Below are positions 47,258 to 60,052 of a stretch of DNA of 64,000 bases, piece after piece. Every line of letters starts with the position of its first letter. Within the stretch, counting starts at the first letter, position 1. The notes beneath the pieces were generated by a model that saw only the letters and a program-made list of their open reading frames with translations, made no database searches and was not told the DNA's origin. Source of the stretch: Pseudoscleropodium purum (lineage: Eukaryota > Streptophyta > Bryopsida > Hypnales > Brachytheciaceae); assembly GCA_963969395.1 (NCBI GenBank), contig OZ017801.1, positions 1,428,501 through 1,492,500 of the forward strand. The letters run 5' to 3'. The position numbers were made by a program, and so were the translations under genes.

Positions 47258-48345
47258 CATAGAACCGGGTCATTTAGGAATGTTGCAACAAGCTAGGGCT
47301 GTTGGTTCACCTTGCAAATACAGTGTACTTGGAAGCTGGTCATTCCTCTGGAACAGGTCGTCATCGTGTTTGTGCGCTGTGTATTCGTGCTGCGCAAGGT
47401 TTTCCCGGTTTGTATTCACTCCTCGCCTTGTGCTTTCCTTTGCGGGGTTAATCACATTCGCATTTTCCTTTGACTGATTTGCATTGATGATTGTTGGTCG
47501 ATCAAAAACCGCTCCTTTGATGCCGAGACTGAAAGCGCTTGTTCTATTTGAACTGGTGGCAGGGTTTAGGCGGTCGCGCGGGCAAGGAGATCTGTCGGCG
47601 CTCACTTCCAGCGTCTTCCTCGACTCATATCGTCCAGCGCATTTCGAGATCGAGGTGAGTTTATCTATGCTAATTCGCATTTACTTTGTTCATTGACCAT
47701 CTGTTCGTTGTCTTGCTGGTTCCTTGTGTTTTGTTGGTTGTTTTGTACTGGTTTGTGAAGCTTGCTGGTTTCTGTTGCTTGCTAAATTTGGTGGGGATTG
47801 AACATGCATCTCCTTGGTGGGTGATTTGTGGGGGATAGGTGATGGCTTCAATTACTAGATCTCCCTCGTGAGCTCCTCGTCTCACAGATCCTGCTGCGAG
47901 GAATTATGGGGGATGCAGAAACTCCTCCGAATTTATGTTGCTGCGAGGAGTTTAGGCATGTGTTTAGCTTCAGTGTTTACCTCTGTCTCTGTAGGGACAT
48001 GGACTGTTTGGCTATAGAAGCCAAACTGAACCTTTCTTTTGCACATATATTGTAATAGCGCCGGTTTTTGTGTTCTTGTTGTGAACTTGTTGATTTCTAT
48101 GTTAATAGAAATGAAGACTACACTTTTTTGGACAAAATATACTAAGTATAAATAAAATACGGTGTGGTATTTTGTAAATGAATAGTAATTCTAAGTACTC
48201 AAACCATGTATAAAATGCCTTCGTGTAGAAATTTAGGTACTTGAAGGGATCCAAAAAAAAACTATAATCCACATAATAGCCCTAGTTAAAATACCCTCCG
48301 GTCGCACATGGATCCTTAAATCTCAATAGGAGTGACCTCCCCGAG

Positions 48346-48353
48346 CTTTTCAC
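48346..48353. repeat. Target-site duplication (right) CTTTTCAC
   Basis: Pairs with 41473-41480. Confidence 0.85.
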
Positions 48354-51300
48354 ATATCAAATCTAAAAAGTTCCAATAATACATTTATTAGAAAATAATG
48401 TTTGTAGAACTGTAGTATATCATTTCTTAATCATTTGCACAATACAATGTATTTCCTTGTAAAATAAAAATATTCTACAATTTCAAAGTCATTGATAGAT
48501 TTAGTTAATGATATTAAATAAGAAAATTGCTAACAATTTAAATCATATATTCATATATTCATATATTTATATAGTGTATGCATTTGCAATGCAACAATTG
48601 ATAAGAAGATGGACAAATTTTGGTAGATGGACAAACAAAGTATAATATTTGATAGGCAAAAAACAACATTTGGTAAAAGGATAAACAAGCACAAATAATT
48701 GGAGGTTGACAATGGTTGGCAAACAATACTTTAAAACACATGATTGCCAATCATCAAAGGACATCTAGGTGTGCAAGTATGCATATCTAGCAAATTACTA
48801 ATGTAGACAACTTTGATCCCAATATTTAATTATAAAAATTTTAAAATGTCATTCATTAGAAAGTTAAGAAATTCCAACTGTTGCAAAATTAACTTATTTA
48901 ATGTCTTTTTCTACAATAACTTTCAAAAAGAACCAACTTAATAAATGTATCGAATTTACACTTATATACCAAGAAAGTAGATTAGTCTATCAAGTTCTAG
49001 ATGCCTTTTTACTTCTATTACTAAATAATTGGTCCCTATTCAAATGCACCAAAATGAACATGAACGAAGGACATATGTAAATGAAAAGATCAAGCATACT
49101 TGGGTAAGTTATATTGAAAAAGTTGGTATTTATATTGAGTAATGATTGAATTCTACATGCATTTATTCAAATGAAGAATGATGAATATTTAAATTATTCA
49201 TGATTTTATCAAAAAATACATGTTGATTGGAGTCTTGTTTGACTTTGAAGAAAATAAAGTTGTCAATACAAAGATGACAAGCAAATTACATTAGAATTAT
49301 AGAAATATCAATTAATTTAATAATATATGATATACTTAAAATTTGAATCCATTTGAATCTATACAATATAAAAAACTACAAACTATTCTATTATTTCAAT
49401 ATACAAAAGTTCCTTTTACAATATATATATTGTATTCAAACAAACATTCCAAATAAACTTTATTTTAATTTCATTTACCCCTAAGTGCCCCAACACCTCA
49501 AATATGGCCTCTCGAAATTGAAAGATCTCCTTATTTGACTATTGTAATCTTTTCAATGGTATAGTGTCACATTATAAATGCATATATGGTATAAGAACAT
49601 ATATTCATATGATATTTTGTTAGATTTGATTATAATCATATAGAAAGAAGGATGATATTATTTTAAATAGCTTCAATGTAATGCTTTTTTGTTATGGTGC
49701 AGTCCATCTATTTAAGAAGAGGCAATTGTTTAAGAGCTTCATCATTTTGGTGTAGTTTTTTTGTGTTTTTACTTTAGATTTTAGTATAATGAATTGGAGG
49801 TATTTTCTAAGTCTCAAGATGATGACCTTCAACCAAGATCAGAATTTTCATTTTCATTGTCACAATTGCTGAATTAGCTTCTTTTGCCATTGGGTCCTAC
49901 ATCGTTGCATGAGTGTCCTCAAGATGAAACTAGACCTTTCCGTTAGACAAAATAATCTCGTGTGAAGCAATATGGCACATGAACCATTAGCGCGATGCTC
50001 AAGCATTGATGATCTTGTTGCAAGTTGTATGTGTTAAGTTTGGTAGTTAAGAAGTGACATTTGAAAAGTGTTTTAAGGTCTAAACAACAATCAACACTAT
50101 TATATGATCAGGCTTATAAAGAGAAGTTGGAGCCACCAATGTTGATTAGAAGTTCAGTAAATTCTTTAGCTAAGGTAGATCATTGTAGTGGTTGTTAAAT
50201 GCATTTTCAAGTTCTTGCAGATGGAATAATATTTTTCTTGAAATTTTAGTTTTTTACTTCTATTAAAGATATGTTAATTTTTAGTTATTTATTCTAAACT
50301 TGGAGTGTTTTTTCTAAAAATTATTTTGTCTGCATAAAGTTGTGCGAGGAAAATATTCAAATAGTTTGCCTTTCAATGATTTTGGGATGATTTATCTTCT
50401 AATTGAAGGTTTTAAGCTAGTTATGGTCAAAATAAATGACCTTTGGTTGATATGAGAGCCATATGATCAAGGTGTGGGCCAAAATCCACTTCATGTTTGT
50501 AATTTAGATAGAAGATAAGGTAGAGAAAAAAAAAAGCACTATTCATTGTCTCTCTTGTTGTTGTTTGTAAGGTCCAAATGTTTGAAAAGCCATAGTGTGT
50601 TCTATTTGAAGATTTTTGAAATGAAAATTAACAAAATTGTGTATTATAGTGTAGTGTTTTTAAATTAATCTCACCTGCTTAATTTGAAGTTGTCAATCAA
50701 AAGTTATGCTAGTTTGAGTAGAAGGAGGTCTATTGCCTTCTATGTAAAATGGTAGAGACTTTGACCAACCATAAAAGATAGAAAAGTTTTTTGTTTGTAA
50801 TGAAATTTGATGAGAGTATGATTAATTGTATTGACTTTCCATAAAGTTATCACTACTTGGAGTTTGTATAAGTGAGTTGTGAGTGAAAAAGAGTCTATTG
50901 CTCTTTTTTTTTAAGGTCATAGAAGTTGAATAGAGTATTAAAATGAACTGATATTTGGAGAAGTACAAAATTGTATTGGCTTTTCAAAACACAACCATTT
51001 ATCTCATTTGAACTTTATATGAAACAATAATACCAAATCAAAGTTCAACAAAGGAGTACGAGTTGAAGTTTGGAGTTTGAGAGTTTAAAATTTAAAAGTT
51101 TGGAAGTTTAGAAGTTAAAGATGACTTTGAAGACTTGTGTATTGTAGTTTGTAGCTTGTCTTTTCTTGTAAATTTTGTTATTATGGGCAATGTGGGTGAA
51201 ACCATTGTTTAGGCTCTTTTTGTATTGTGGATATAACAAAATAAGGTTCTTCGCCCACAAGATTGTATTTTTTTTGTTCTTGTTGGTGAAGCATGATTGC

Positions 51301-53931
51301 TAATCAACATAGATTTAAAGTTTAGGAACCAATCCCTTGAACGATTCAGCTCGTGATATGACCATTTTACTCTTCCAAAGCTTGTGGTTTTTTAATCCTA
51401 TTTTGGCCTATAAATCAACCTAAAGCTATACATGAGAGGTCAATCGGAAGTAGTTCTATAGTGGTGTAGAAGATTCAACAATCCAATTTGAAGATTCTAC
51501 ACAACTACTGCTTCTTTAGTTTTCAAGTCATTTAAATTTAGTTTGTGAATTTGCGGGTGACAAACTCACTCGTCTTCATTTTAATACATTGTGGGTTGTT
51601 AAAAGATGAATTTGTGGGTAATAAACTCACTTTCTTTTATCATTCTAAGTCTTTCTTCATTCTTAAGCCATTTCTAATTGTAACCAGAATCTTTGTGATT
51701 TCTCAAGGCAAATGCTTTCTACATGACAACAATCAAAAGACATGTCCCTCCTCTTATAGCTCTAAGTTTATCTCCACTACCAAAAGGGTTACAGTCAATT
51801 TATGGAAATTTTATTTTATAAAATAATTTGATTAAAATGAATTGAGAGGATCTAGATTTTAAGAAATATACACTAGGTACTCAGGGATTAGTGCTAAATT
51901 CATGTTAGCATTGAGGAAATGGATTTGCAATCACTTAATTTTGTCAAGGCAAACTAGGATAATCCTTATAGCTTGATGGATCACAATATGAGATCAACTA
52001 TGAGATTAGAATTAAAAATGGACAATCCAAATCACTTGATGGATCTCAATCTAGAATCGGATATGACAATAAATGGGGGAATGGTGTGAGCGCAATAGAT
52101 ATTATCAAGACTCACATTTTCTTTAGTGTAAACTAACTACTAGTTTCAAGTGTGGCAAATTTGTATATTTTTAGAAACTCCTGCTTTCTAGATGGTCCCC
52201 AAAATTAAAACCTCCATGAGGTACAGTGAAATTTTGGCTTCATGTAATAAAATTCCCTTCTTTAGGCTTATTTTCATTATTTTTTTTTCAAGCTTTGTTT
52301 CAAACTCAAACTTCGCCATCCAGCAAAGCTTTGAGCCCAAATGAATACCTCCTCATCTTCTATAACTTAGTAGAAGCTCCAAATATCAATTGAGTTTTCT
52401 TCAGTTATATTTAGTTTAATTCTTGGTCTAAATCCTGGCTCAGATGACAATTCACAATTGAAGCCTTAAGTTCAGTGAGCTAAGTTAGTAAAATCTCCAT
52501 TTGGAAATCAAGTTCACTAAACCTCAAAGCCTGGTTATAAAATCCCAGTCCCCTATCACCCAAAACTCCAACTGAAGTTCAAATCAGCTTAACCAATCCA
52601 GTCAAATCTCCATCACGGTAGTCATTCAGACCGAATTTCAGATTGCTCCCAGCTTTCAAAGTTCAAAAGTCTAATCAATTAGAAGGATTAGTGTTGGGGT
52701 GGGGGGCAATTATAGTGCCAGATTGCATAGGAAAAAAATAATTTGGCTAAAAAATGGCAATTAGCTATGATCTTTTTCTCCACAAAACTTCAAGTTTAAA
52801 AAAAATCTTGGATGAAATTGTCAGATTGTGAATGAAAATAGAATTATGGACATGTGATATGTGCCTTGTGATTTTCTATCCAATAAGTGAATGAATGTTG
52901 AAATTTGAAGCATCATTATAACATTTCATATTGCCACTTTGGCACCTCATAGAAAATGAAAAAAAAACCCAAAAAAACCTAGTGAGAGTTGCTAGAGAGA
53001 GCTTTAGTGAGTGCTTAAATGGAGGTGGAAGCAATGTTTGGGAAGTTTTTTGAATTTTACGAGCTATTTTCTTTCAATTCTCAAATTGAACCAATTCTTT
53101 GAATATGAGTCTTGTTATTTTTTTAATTTTTTACTCAAGATAGAAATATTATAGATTTATTTATTTATTTTTTGCCAAAGTCTTAAAATTACAACCAGAT
53201 TTTTTCCCAATTCCATTGCCTAGCTTTGAACTAGCTGCTAGTTCTTTCCAAGCATAAGATGGAAGAAATAGTTGATGGATTGATTGTAGGAGGATTGGAA
53301 AAAGGATGTGGCTCTTGTTTAAAGGCTTGAACACTATTTGAGAAAAAGACACAAAGAAAACACATACAGTAGTTGACCAAGTTAGAGGCCATGATATTAT
53401 AATATGTATAATGTGAGTTGTGCCAAGCTACTAATCATTTTCCTTTGATTCTCAAAGTTAATTAGTATACAAAGATTCGGTCTAGATTGGAGTCAAGTTT
53501 GGACTACTTCAAAATATCCCCTCCAAAAGCATAACTAATTGGATGATGAGACATCTGGTATGCATTTTTTACAACAATGGTTATCATATTTGTTTGATTC
53601 CATGTCAATTAGAACATGAAGATTATTACTATAGACAAAATTTTGTTATCCCCCAAAATTGACAAAAAAAAGTATAGTTTAGAGAAAATTCAAAAAAAAA
53701 TTCAAAAAATATAATTTGAGGAAAGGTCAAAATAGAATAGATTATAGGTTATGCCTATGCATTTCAATCTTTGTAAATTTTCTTAAAAAAGTGTACAAAA
53801 CTCAAGAAAAATAAAACATACCAAAGACCAAGGAACAAGCAATATTGGTGATAGAACAAAGAAAGTATGGCAATGTGGTATTTCTCATAAACAAGGTAAA
53901 TACATAGAAACTTACTCTTTTATTGGTTATT
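48354..53931. other. AT-rich non-coding DNA
   Basis: No gene recognised over 5.6 kb. Short frames (48559-48764 minus, 51545-51826, 53161-53352 minus) lack motifs. A small duplicated phrase GAATTTG(C/T)GGGT(G/A)A(C/T)AAACTCACT occurs near 51547 and 51608. Confidence 0.6.
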
Positions 53932-54802
53932 TTAACCCCTAAAGGACCATTGTCCATTCTGGGGACAAATGGGATTTCAAGCACATATCTACAATCTAAA
54001 ATTTTTTCCTTATTTTTTGAAACTTTTTTAGAAAATAGAAAAATTGATTAGCTTTGTGGGAATATAATTCTTTTTAATCGGTGCCTAAGGGACAACATAA
54101 AAATTTCAGAAATTTAAATTTAAAATTAAATTTTTTATTTATTTCATAGATTATATTTTCATATACATATAAAGATTTGATGCATTCCATTTGGATTTTT
54201 ATAAGAAAGTTATACCCAATCTTGTTTTTTGGGCAATTAGAGCATCTTTTTGAAAAAACAACTTGTAAGATTCATTTTTGAAATCAATGTAATTTTTACA
54301 ATTTTTTCAAAAAAATGGTTCCACATAGTCTACAACAATCTCACCATTGGAATTAGTGCATTTTAATTCCATTTTAGAGATATTAATAATTTAGATTTTC
54401 CTTCTATCTTGTACCTACTTCTATTTAACAAATTTTTAAAGAATAAATTTTAATATTTTAATATTTTAAATTTTTCTTAGACTCTCAACTCATCTTTATA
54501 CCATAAAGATTTAAAGCTCAAAACTCTATAGTACAAAAAATTAAAGTTAAAAATGTTCAAAGTCAAAAAATCTAGTCCCACAATGTGCTACAAAACTTGT
54601 TTTTCCCACATTAAATGTAGATATCATGCAATTTGTGCCTTCAAAAATTTTGAAATTTTTTCCACACATTTTTAGACTAATTAGGTGTAAGATCCTACTG
54701 TTAGATGTGAAAATTCAATTTTTTTTTTTTACCTTTTGCTATAGAAATGGTAGTTTTGAGTGTTTTTTGGCAAAAAGAAGGCCTTGGTCCTTTAGAGGTT
54801 AA
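53932..54802 (-). mobile_element. TTAA-bounded non-autonomous DNA element, piggyBac-like ends
   Basis: TTAA-CCCCTAAAGGACCA at the left and TGGTCCTTTAGAGG-TTAA at the right: 13 of 14 bases of terminal inverted repeat match. Interior homologous to 8697-9614 in reverse, for example CAATCTCACCATTGGAATTA near 54330. No coding capacity. Confidence 0.75.
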
Positions 54803-55581
54803 ATTCCATCCAAAATCACTATTCAACTAGAAATTCAAGTGTTAGAATTACACTTTGGAGTTTACTCAAATACAACCTTAAGGTTTCAATTCACATAGCT
54901 AATTTTTAAACATTTAAAAAAATATAAAGCAATTATAAAAAAAAGCCAAAATTGAAGAAAATAAAGTAGGATGAATTAGACAAAATTGGGTGAAAACCAA
55001 GATTTAAAGTAAAACTTAGGAAGAATTTCAATCCTCAGATTGAATTAGTAGTTATAAAACATACAAACCTATAGGAAAATAAACCAAAAGTCATTGATTA
55101 AAAAACTCAAGAAAAAACCATAGATGAAGTTTTAGTGCTTAGAAATCATCCAAAATTTTAGAGGTCTCTAATTTATCTTGGAAAGGTATGATTAGCATAC
55201 AGTAAACCATTTTGGACATAATATGATCTGACTTAGGTATTTGATATTTGAAGTCTAGAACACAAAACCATTCACATAGAACCACAACTCAAGTAGTCTA
55301 CACACTCTATCACATGAAAAAAACTTGGGGAATTGCAATCAAACCTTGTTTGTAGATTGAATACCTTACAGCTAAAATAAATAGGTTTCTAAAACCATAT
55401 CACAATGACAATGACAAATCAAGTCAAAAACAAACTAAATGATGTACCAATACAAAATGTCAACTTGAAAACTATTTATCAACCAAATGAGAATTAGAAA
55501 GGAATCGGATAATAGGGTAAGTAACACAAAATATATCATAATATACTGTATATCACTTTTAGTGTATAGTCCAACTGGACG
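54803..55581. other. AT-rich DNA upstream of the Kelch gene
   Basis: Nothing recognisable until the TATA-like box at 55582. Confidence 0.6.
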
Positions 55582-55589
55582 TATTTATA
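55582..55589 (+). promoter_or_regulatory. TATA-like box of the Kelch gene
   Basis: TATTTATA stands just before a sharp rise in GC content and CpG (55610-55730), where transcription of the downstream gene probably begins. The start site itself is not visible from sequence. Confidence 0.45.
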
Positions 55590-55614
55590 GGTAAATTATG
55601 CAGACGTGGATCCC

Positions 55615-56523
55615 GTCTACGTGGCCAGAGAGAAACCCGCGCTTCGGCAGTTCACGTCTCGGTTGTGCGACTGACGGAGACGACGACAGAGAGAAAGAAA
55701 GCTCGCTCGCGCGCATTTCGTCTGCACCACCGACGAACTGTTTTATTTTTTCTGCTTAAGCTTAATCTGCGGTTTTCCCAATCTTCCAAACGGAAACCTT
55801 GCATTAGTTGCCGTTTTCACTCACCTGCATTTCCCGGTAACAATTTCTCGAGCTTTCTCTTTCTTCTCTCTCTTCTCTCTCTCTCATCCATGCCTTGTAA
55901 GTCCTTACATCGCTTCTGTGGGAACCCTAAAACCTCTCCGGGGTTTACCTTGGTTCTCTGTGAATTTCGTTCTTCAAGAGGGGCATTTTCATTTTGTGCA
56001 ATGCGGAGTCGGAAAAGTTTCACCGACACGAAGTTTTTTGGACGTCGGGGGTTTTGTATTCGGGTTGTGGGAAATTGTGCATTAGGGTTTCTTCGGGGGG
56101 ACCTGGAACTTTTATGGTTAGAGTTCTGTGATTGATCTGTCGCTGTTGTTTGGTTTAGCTCGATGTTGGAGATTTTTTTGTGAATTTCAATAATTCGGCA
56201 TTGTTTGAAATTCTCGTTCCTGCGGGGAGTTTTCTTTGAGCTGGAGTTTTATGAATTTGTATGGTGAATGTTGAAAGCTGATTTTATGGTGGTAAATGTG
56301 AACTGGTGTTATTCTAGGGGGGAGTGCAGCTTAGGAAATACTCAATTTCTTGGAGAGAATGTGCGTGTGGTGTACATTTGGGGGTGGTGTCACCTGGGCA
56401 ATACTCGTTTCTTCTTTTCATGTTACAACATTGGCATGAAGCTGTCACGTTGATATCATGGGTTTCTTTTCTAATCTGTGATTATGTGACCTTGCAGTCG
56501 AAGCGCAGGCGATTGCTCTCACC
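55615..56523 (+). other. 5' leader of the Kelch gene with one intron
   Basis: A GC-richer leader with a CT-rich run (55855-55890). A probable intron runs from GTAACAATTT (about 55838) to ACCTTGCAG (about 56497); the next exon begins TCGAAGCGCAGG and reaches the ATG at 56524. The open frame at 55665-56135 crosses these signals and has no domain; I read it as leader, though a short upstream coding exon cannot be excluded. Confidence 0.5.
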
Positions 56524-59500
56524 ATGAAGTGGGAACGGGTGAAAGTGAAGCACAAACCGCCGAAGGATATAAATGTGGAGGTGAAGAAGTCGCCGGGGCG
56601 CAAAGGGGGCACAGCTGGTCCGGGGAAAAAATGGGGGCACACTGCTAATACAGTCAAGAATGGCCGTTATCTGTATGTATTTGGTGGATATGGAAAAGAT
56701 GATTGTCAAACACAAGACGTTTATGTCTTCGACTCTGGTATGATATCTGATTCGCTTTTATTGTGGTCTCTTTGATGGTTATATTTGAGAGGTTTGTTAA
56801 TGTATGAAAACTTTGGAACCACTACATGATAATGTTCTTTGTCTGGTCTGTGTCTTTGACGCATATATGCTTCTGTAATGCTTGTATTAAGGTAATGACA
56901 CCTAAAAACAACTGTTAAGCAACTGAGTATAGTTCCCCTAATCATAATGACTTCCATCGTCAATATTCTTTGCTAGTGATTCCGGTGCATTCTAGTGTAC
57001 TGTTTCGATACTTTATGAATGGATTACGAATTTTCAAATTCTGACCTTTAGGTGCACCAAAACCGACCCAAGGCTCTGCTGTTCAGTTGTTGTGCGTCCT
57101 CGTCATCAATACCTACATTGTGGCCAAGGTTTATTAGGGGCTACTTTGCGAGATTGCTACCTTAACGAATACTCCGTATATATATTTTTTGGGTGCAGTG
57201 AAGCAAACATGGAGCAAACCGAATATTAAGGGACTTCCGCCTACACCTCGTGATAGCCACACCTGTGTTACCATGGGGAATAACCTCTACCTTTTTGGTG
57301 GGACTGATGGTTCTAGTCCACTGGATGATCTCCATGTTCTTGATACAGGTAGTCACTCAGCCAAATGTGGCTTCTTGTGTGGTAGTCTGTTTGAAACGTA
57401 GTGGCCTTTTGCTCTCCTGGATTCTTTTTGTTCAATACCGAAAGTTTTCTTATTGTTTTAATTTCATTTTCATTGAACAATTGAAAGAAGTCTATAGACG
57501 CTGCAAACTCTTGAATTATTTCTGAACATTTTACCGGGTACAGTCAACAACCAGTGGTCTGCTCCCACCACCACGGGAAATGCACCCGGTGCCCGTGAGG
57601 GACATGCCGCGGCTGTAATTGGAACTCGCATGTACATTTTTGGGGGATGCGGAAAATTGAACGATGGTTCGGATGATTCTTATTTTAATGATCTATACTA
57701 TTTGGACACAGGTAACACTCTAATCTTTCACTGATACCATTTTGATGAGATTTGTGATGCTATATCTTCTTGTCATACTAGTTGGATGCTTGGTTCACAC
57801 ATGAATGCAGAGGCCTGTCGTTTGTTTGTTTTATCATTTTTGCATTTATTTACTCTCCTACTGCATTGTTGTTATTTGCAGCGCATTTGCCCATGTATTG
57901 GGTAAAGGTATCAACTACAGGAAACCACCCAGCTGCAAGGGACAGCCATTCTATGTCATCCTGGAACAACAAGCTTATAATACTTGGAGGCGAAGATGCA
58001 TCAAATTCGTTCTTGTCAGATATCTATGTACTTGACACTGGTTAGTGCTCTTCAATGTCTACATTTTTTCACCTTTTTTTTTCCTTAGGATCCTTTTGAT
58101 ATTGAATGTGCTGGTCTAGAATTACTAATTCTTTGCCACTTAACGGGCCATTAGCTACATGAACGGGTTGTAAAAGTCCAGAATCTGCTAGGCTTAGTGG
58201 GGATTGATTCTTTTTGACATGTGAAATTTTAGTTTTCAGCCTTTGCTGGATTGAGATTGCTATAAGTCAGTATCTTAGATTAAGTCGCTCCGTCACTGTT
58301 GACGGAATGTGACTTTCGCATGCAGAGACGTTTATTTGGAAAGAGTTGAGAACAAGTGGGCAGAAGATAATTCCTCGAGCTGGGCATACTACTGTGGCTC
58401 TACGAAAGTATCTCTTTGTTTTTGGAGGATTTACAGATGATCGGAAGCTCTTTGATGACCTCCACGTCCTTAATGTTGGTATGTTCTGCCCTCTAGGGAT
58501 TGTAGTTGGAAAACGAAAAATAATTTAGAAACTCTGCACGAATCTAGTTTCTTCTATTTCTTATAATTTTATTTTATCGGCTTCTGGCAATGTTGAGGGA
58601 TAAGGTAAACAGTTAGTGATGCATTATCCAGTGACCTTTGTATAGCTCTTGTCTCCTTGTTCTTTCTTTGCAGTTTTTGGAACCTTGCTTACCCACATTC
58701 TGTTTCGTCAAGGCCATTGAGCTGAAATTTGTCCCTTTGTTGATGTGCAGATAGTGGTGTTTGGACAAAGGCTATAACCAGTGGAATCGGACCTTCCCCA
58801 CGATTCTCCTTGGCTGGAGATGTTGTGGATCCCGAGCGCGGTATCCTTCTCTTCATTGGTGGATGCAACGAAAACTTGGAAGCGTTAGATGATATGTACT
58901 ATTTGGACACAGGTACTGGCTGATTAACACTTGAGACCTGGACCCTCTATATCTGATTACTGCGTGTCTTTCCGTGACAGGTAGAAAGCTCTCTGGGCAC
59001 AGAAATATTTACGATTTATGTTTTGGCAGAGATGAAAATAGAGAAGACAGAATCTGAACCAAGGAGAGAGAAGTTGTCACTGAGGAAAGAATTAAAGCGC
59101 AAGCGTCAAGGTGACGGAATAATTGGGCAGGAAGACCATGCCTCTCCCATGGTATCCACAGTCGGTCAGTAAACCATTCTGTCTACATTATTGTTGTTCT
59201 TTCTTCACATGATGGAAGAACGCTTTTAACTGTTGTAGGAACGAAGCAACTTGCATACCTCATGGTTTAGGAACTTAGGCCTAGCTCTGTTGGAGATCAT
59301 TTGCAGGTTCGAGCATGTATGGGATGTTTGATGTTGTTCCAGTGGCCGAGCGGACCTTTGAAGCGAAGATTACAGATGTCTTCCATCATGGCTTCACTAT
59401 CGAAGCAACCATCGATAACAAACCTCTTCGTGGACTTCTCTTTTCTTACAAACCTGGGTTTGCCCATGCAGCCCACGACTACATAACTAGGTTTGATTTC

Positions 59501-60052
59501 CTTGTTGAAGATCTTTGAGACCGGCTTTCGTGTGCAATTGTCTTTTAGTCGTGCCTGTGATACGTCAGATACAACTTTGTCAGAATGTCGAGTTTGATCA
59601 TAAATTTTGCAATGATTTAGATATATGTAATGTTTTGACTCGTTTCAGAGTGATATTTAATCCGATAATCTGTACTCATGTGGTGGTGCGAAAAATTCAT
59701 ATGCAGAAAGAAGGTAGCTGAAGAAGCTGCGCTTGCCAAGGAGCGAGAGCACCGTAGGCAACTCAGGAAGCAAACACGTATTGCTAAACAACAAGCTAAA
59801 TTTGCTGAAGTTCCTCCAGCCGTCCCTCAGGCAGTTCCTCAAGTCACCCCTCAAGCAGTTCCTCAGTCCTCTCCGCAAGCGGTTTCTCAGGCCATTCCTC
59901 AAGCAGTTCCTCAGGCCATTCCTCAAGCGGTTCCTCAAGCGGGGGGTCCTCAAGCCACCCCTCCAGCAGTACCACGAGCTCCCGAGGAACCGACACCGAC
60001 ATCGCAACCAGTACCTGTTGCTCTTGGGATGCCGACAGCGTCACTTGAATAG
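56524..60052 (+). CDS. Kelch-repeat protein, nine coding exons, 556 aa
   Basis: Exons 56524-56737, 57199-57348, 57544-57711, 57882-58040, 58326-58478, 58751-58912, 59030-59164, 59307-59490 and 59707-60052 total 1,671 bases, exactly 557 codons with the stop; every join is GT-AG and in frame. Kelch blades follow in order: YLYVFGGYGKDD, LYLFGGTDGSSPLDDLHVLDT, MYIFGGCGKLND, LIILGGEDASNSFLSDIYVLDT, LFVFGGFTDD, LLFIGGCNENLEALDDMYYLDT, which would fold as a beta-propeller for protein binding. A basic linker, a small conserved domain (MYGMFDVVPVAERTFEAKI) and an alanine/glutamate-rich helix (VAEEAALAKEREHRRQLRK) follow, then a PQAVPQ repeat tail. It resembles plant At2g36360-type Kelch proteins from memory. 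Partner unknown. It appears intact. Confidence 0.9.
59813..59962 (+). repeat. Coding repeat of P-Q-A-V / P-Q-A-I units
   Basis: CCTCAAGCAGTT-type 12-base units repeat in the last coding exon, giving a low-complexity proline/glutamine/alanine tail that probably varies in length between strains. Confidence 0.85.

Larger units (their letters stand above)
41481..48345 (+). mobile_element. 6.9-kb DNA transposon with 8-bp target duplication and DDE gene
   Basis: Starts CTCGGGGAGTTTACTACC. The reverse complement of the right end is CTCGGGGAGGTCACTCCT, so 14 of the first 17 bases match. The flanking octamer CTTTTCAC is perfectly duplicated. The body is GC-richer than the surroundings and holds one long gene (42454-47257). 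Eight-bp duplications are known for P and hAT superfamilies; the protein motifs favour a P-like type over typical hAT. Two miniature hAT-like elements are inserted at 42031 and 43363. From 47258 to the right end there is no clear gene, although a good donor (GAG-GTGAGT near 47654) and short frames hint at a spliced 3' part or captured DNA. Confidence 0.8.

Noticed and set aside
55665..56135. 156-codon open frame upstream of the Kelch gene
   Set aside because: It spans the GC-rich leader, a CT-rich run and a probable splice donor, and has no recognisable domain.
59657..60044. Arginine- or leucine-rich frames overlapping the Kelch C-terminus
   Set aside because: They are the other frames of the CCTCAAGCAGTT coding repeat.
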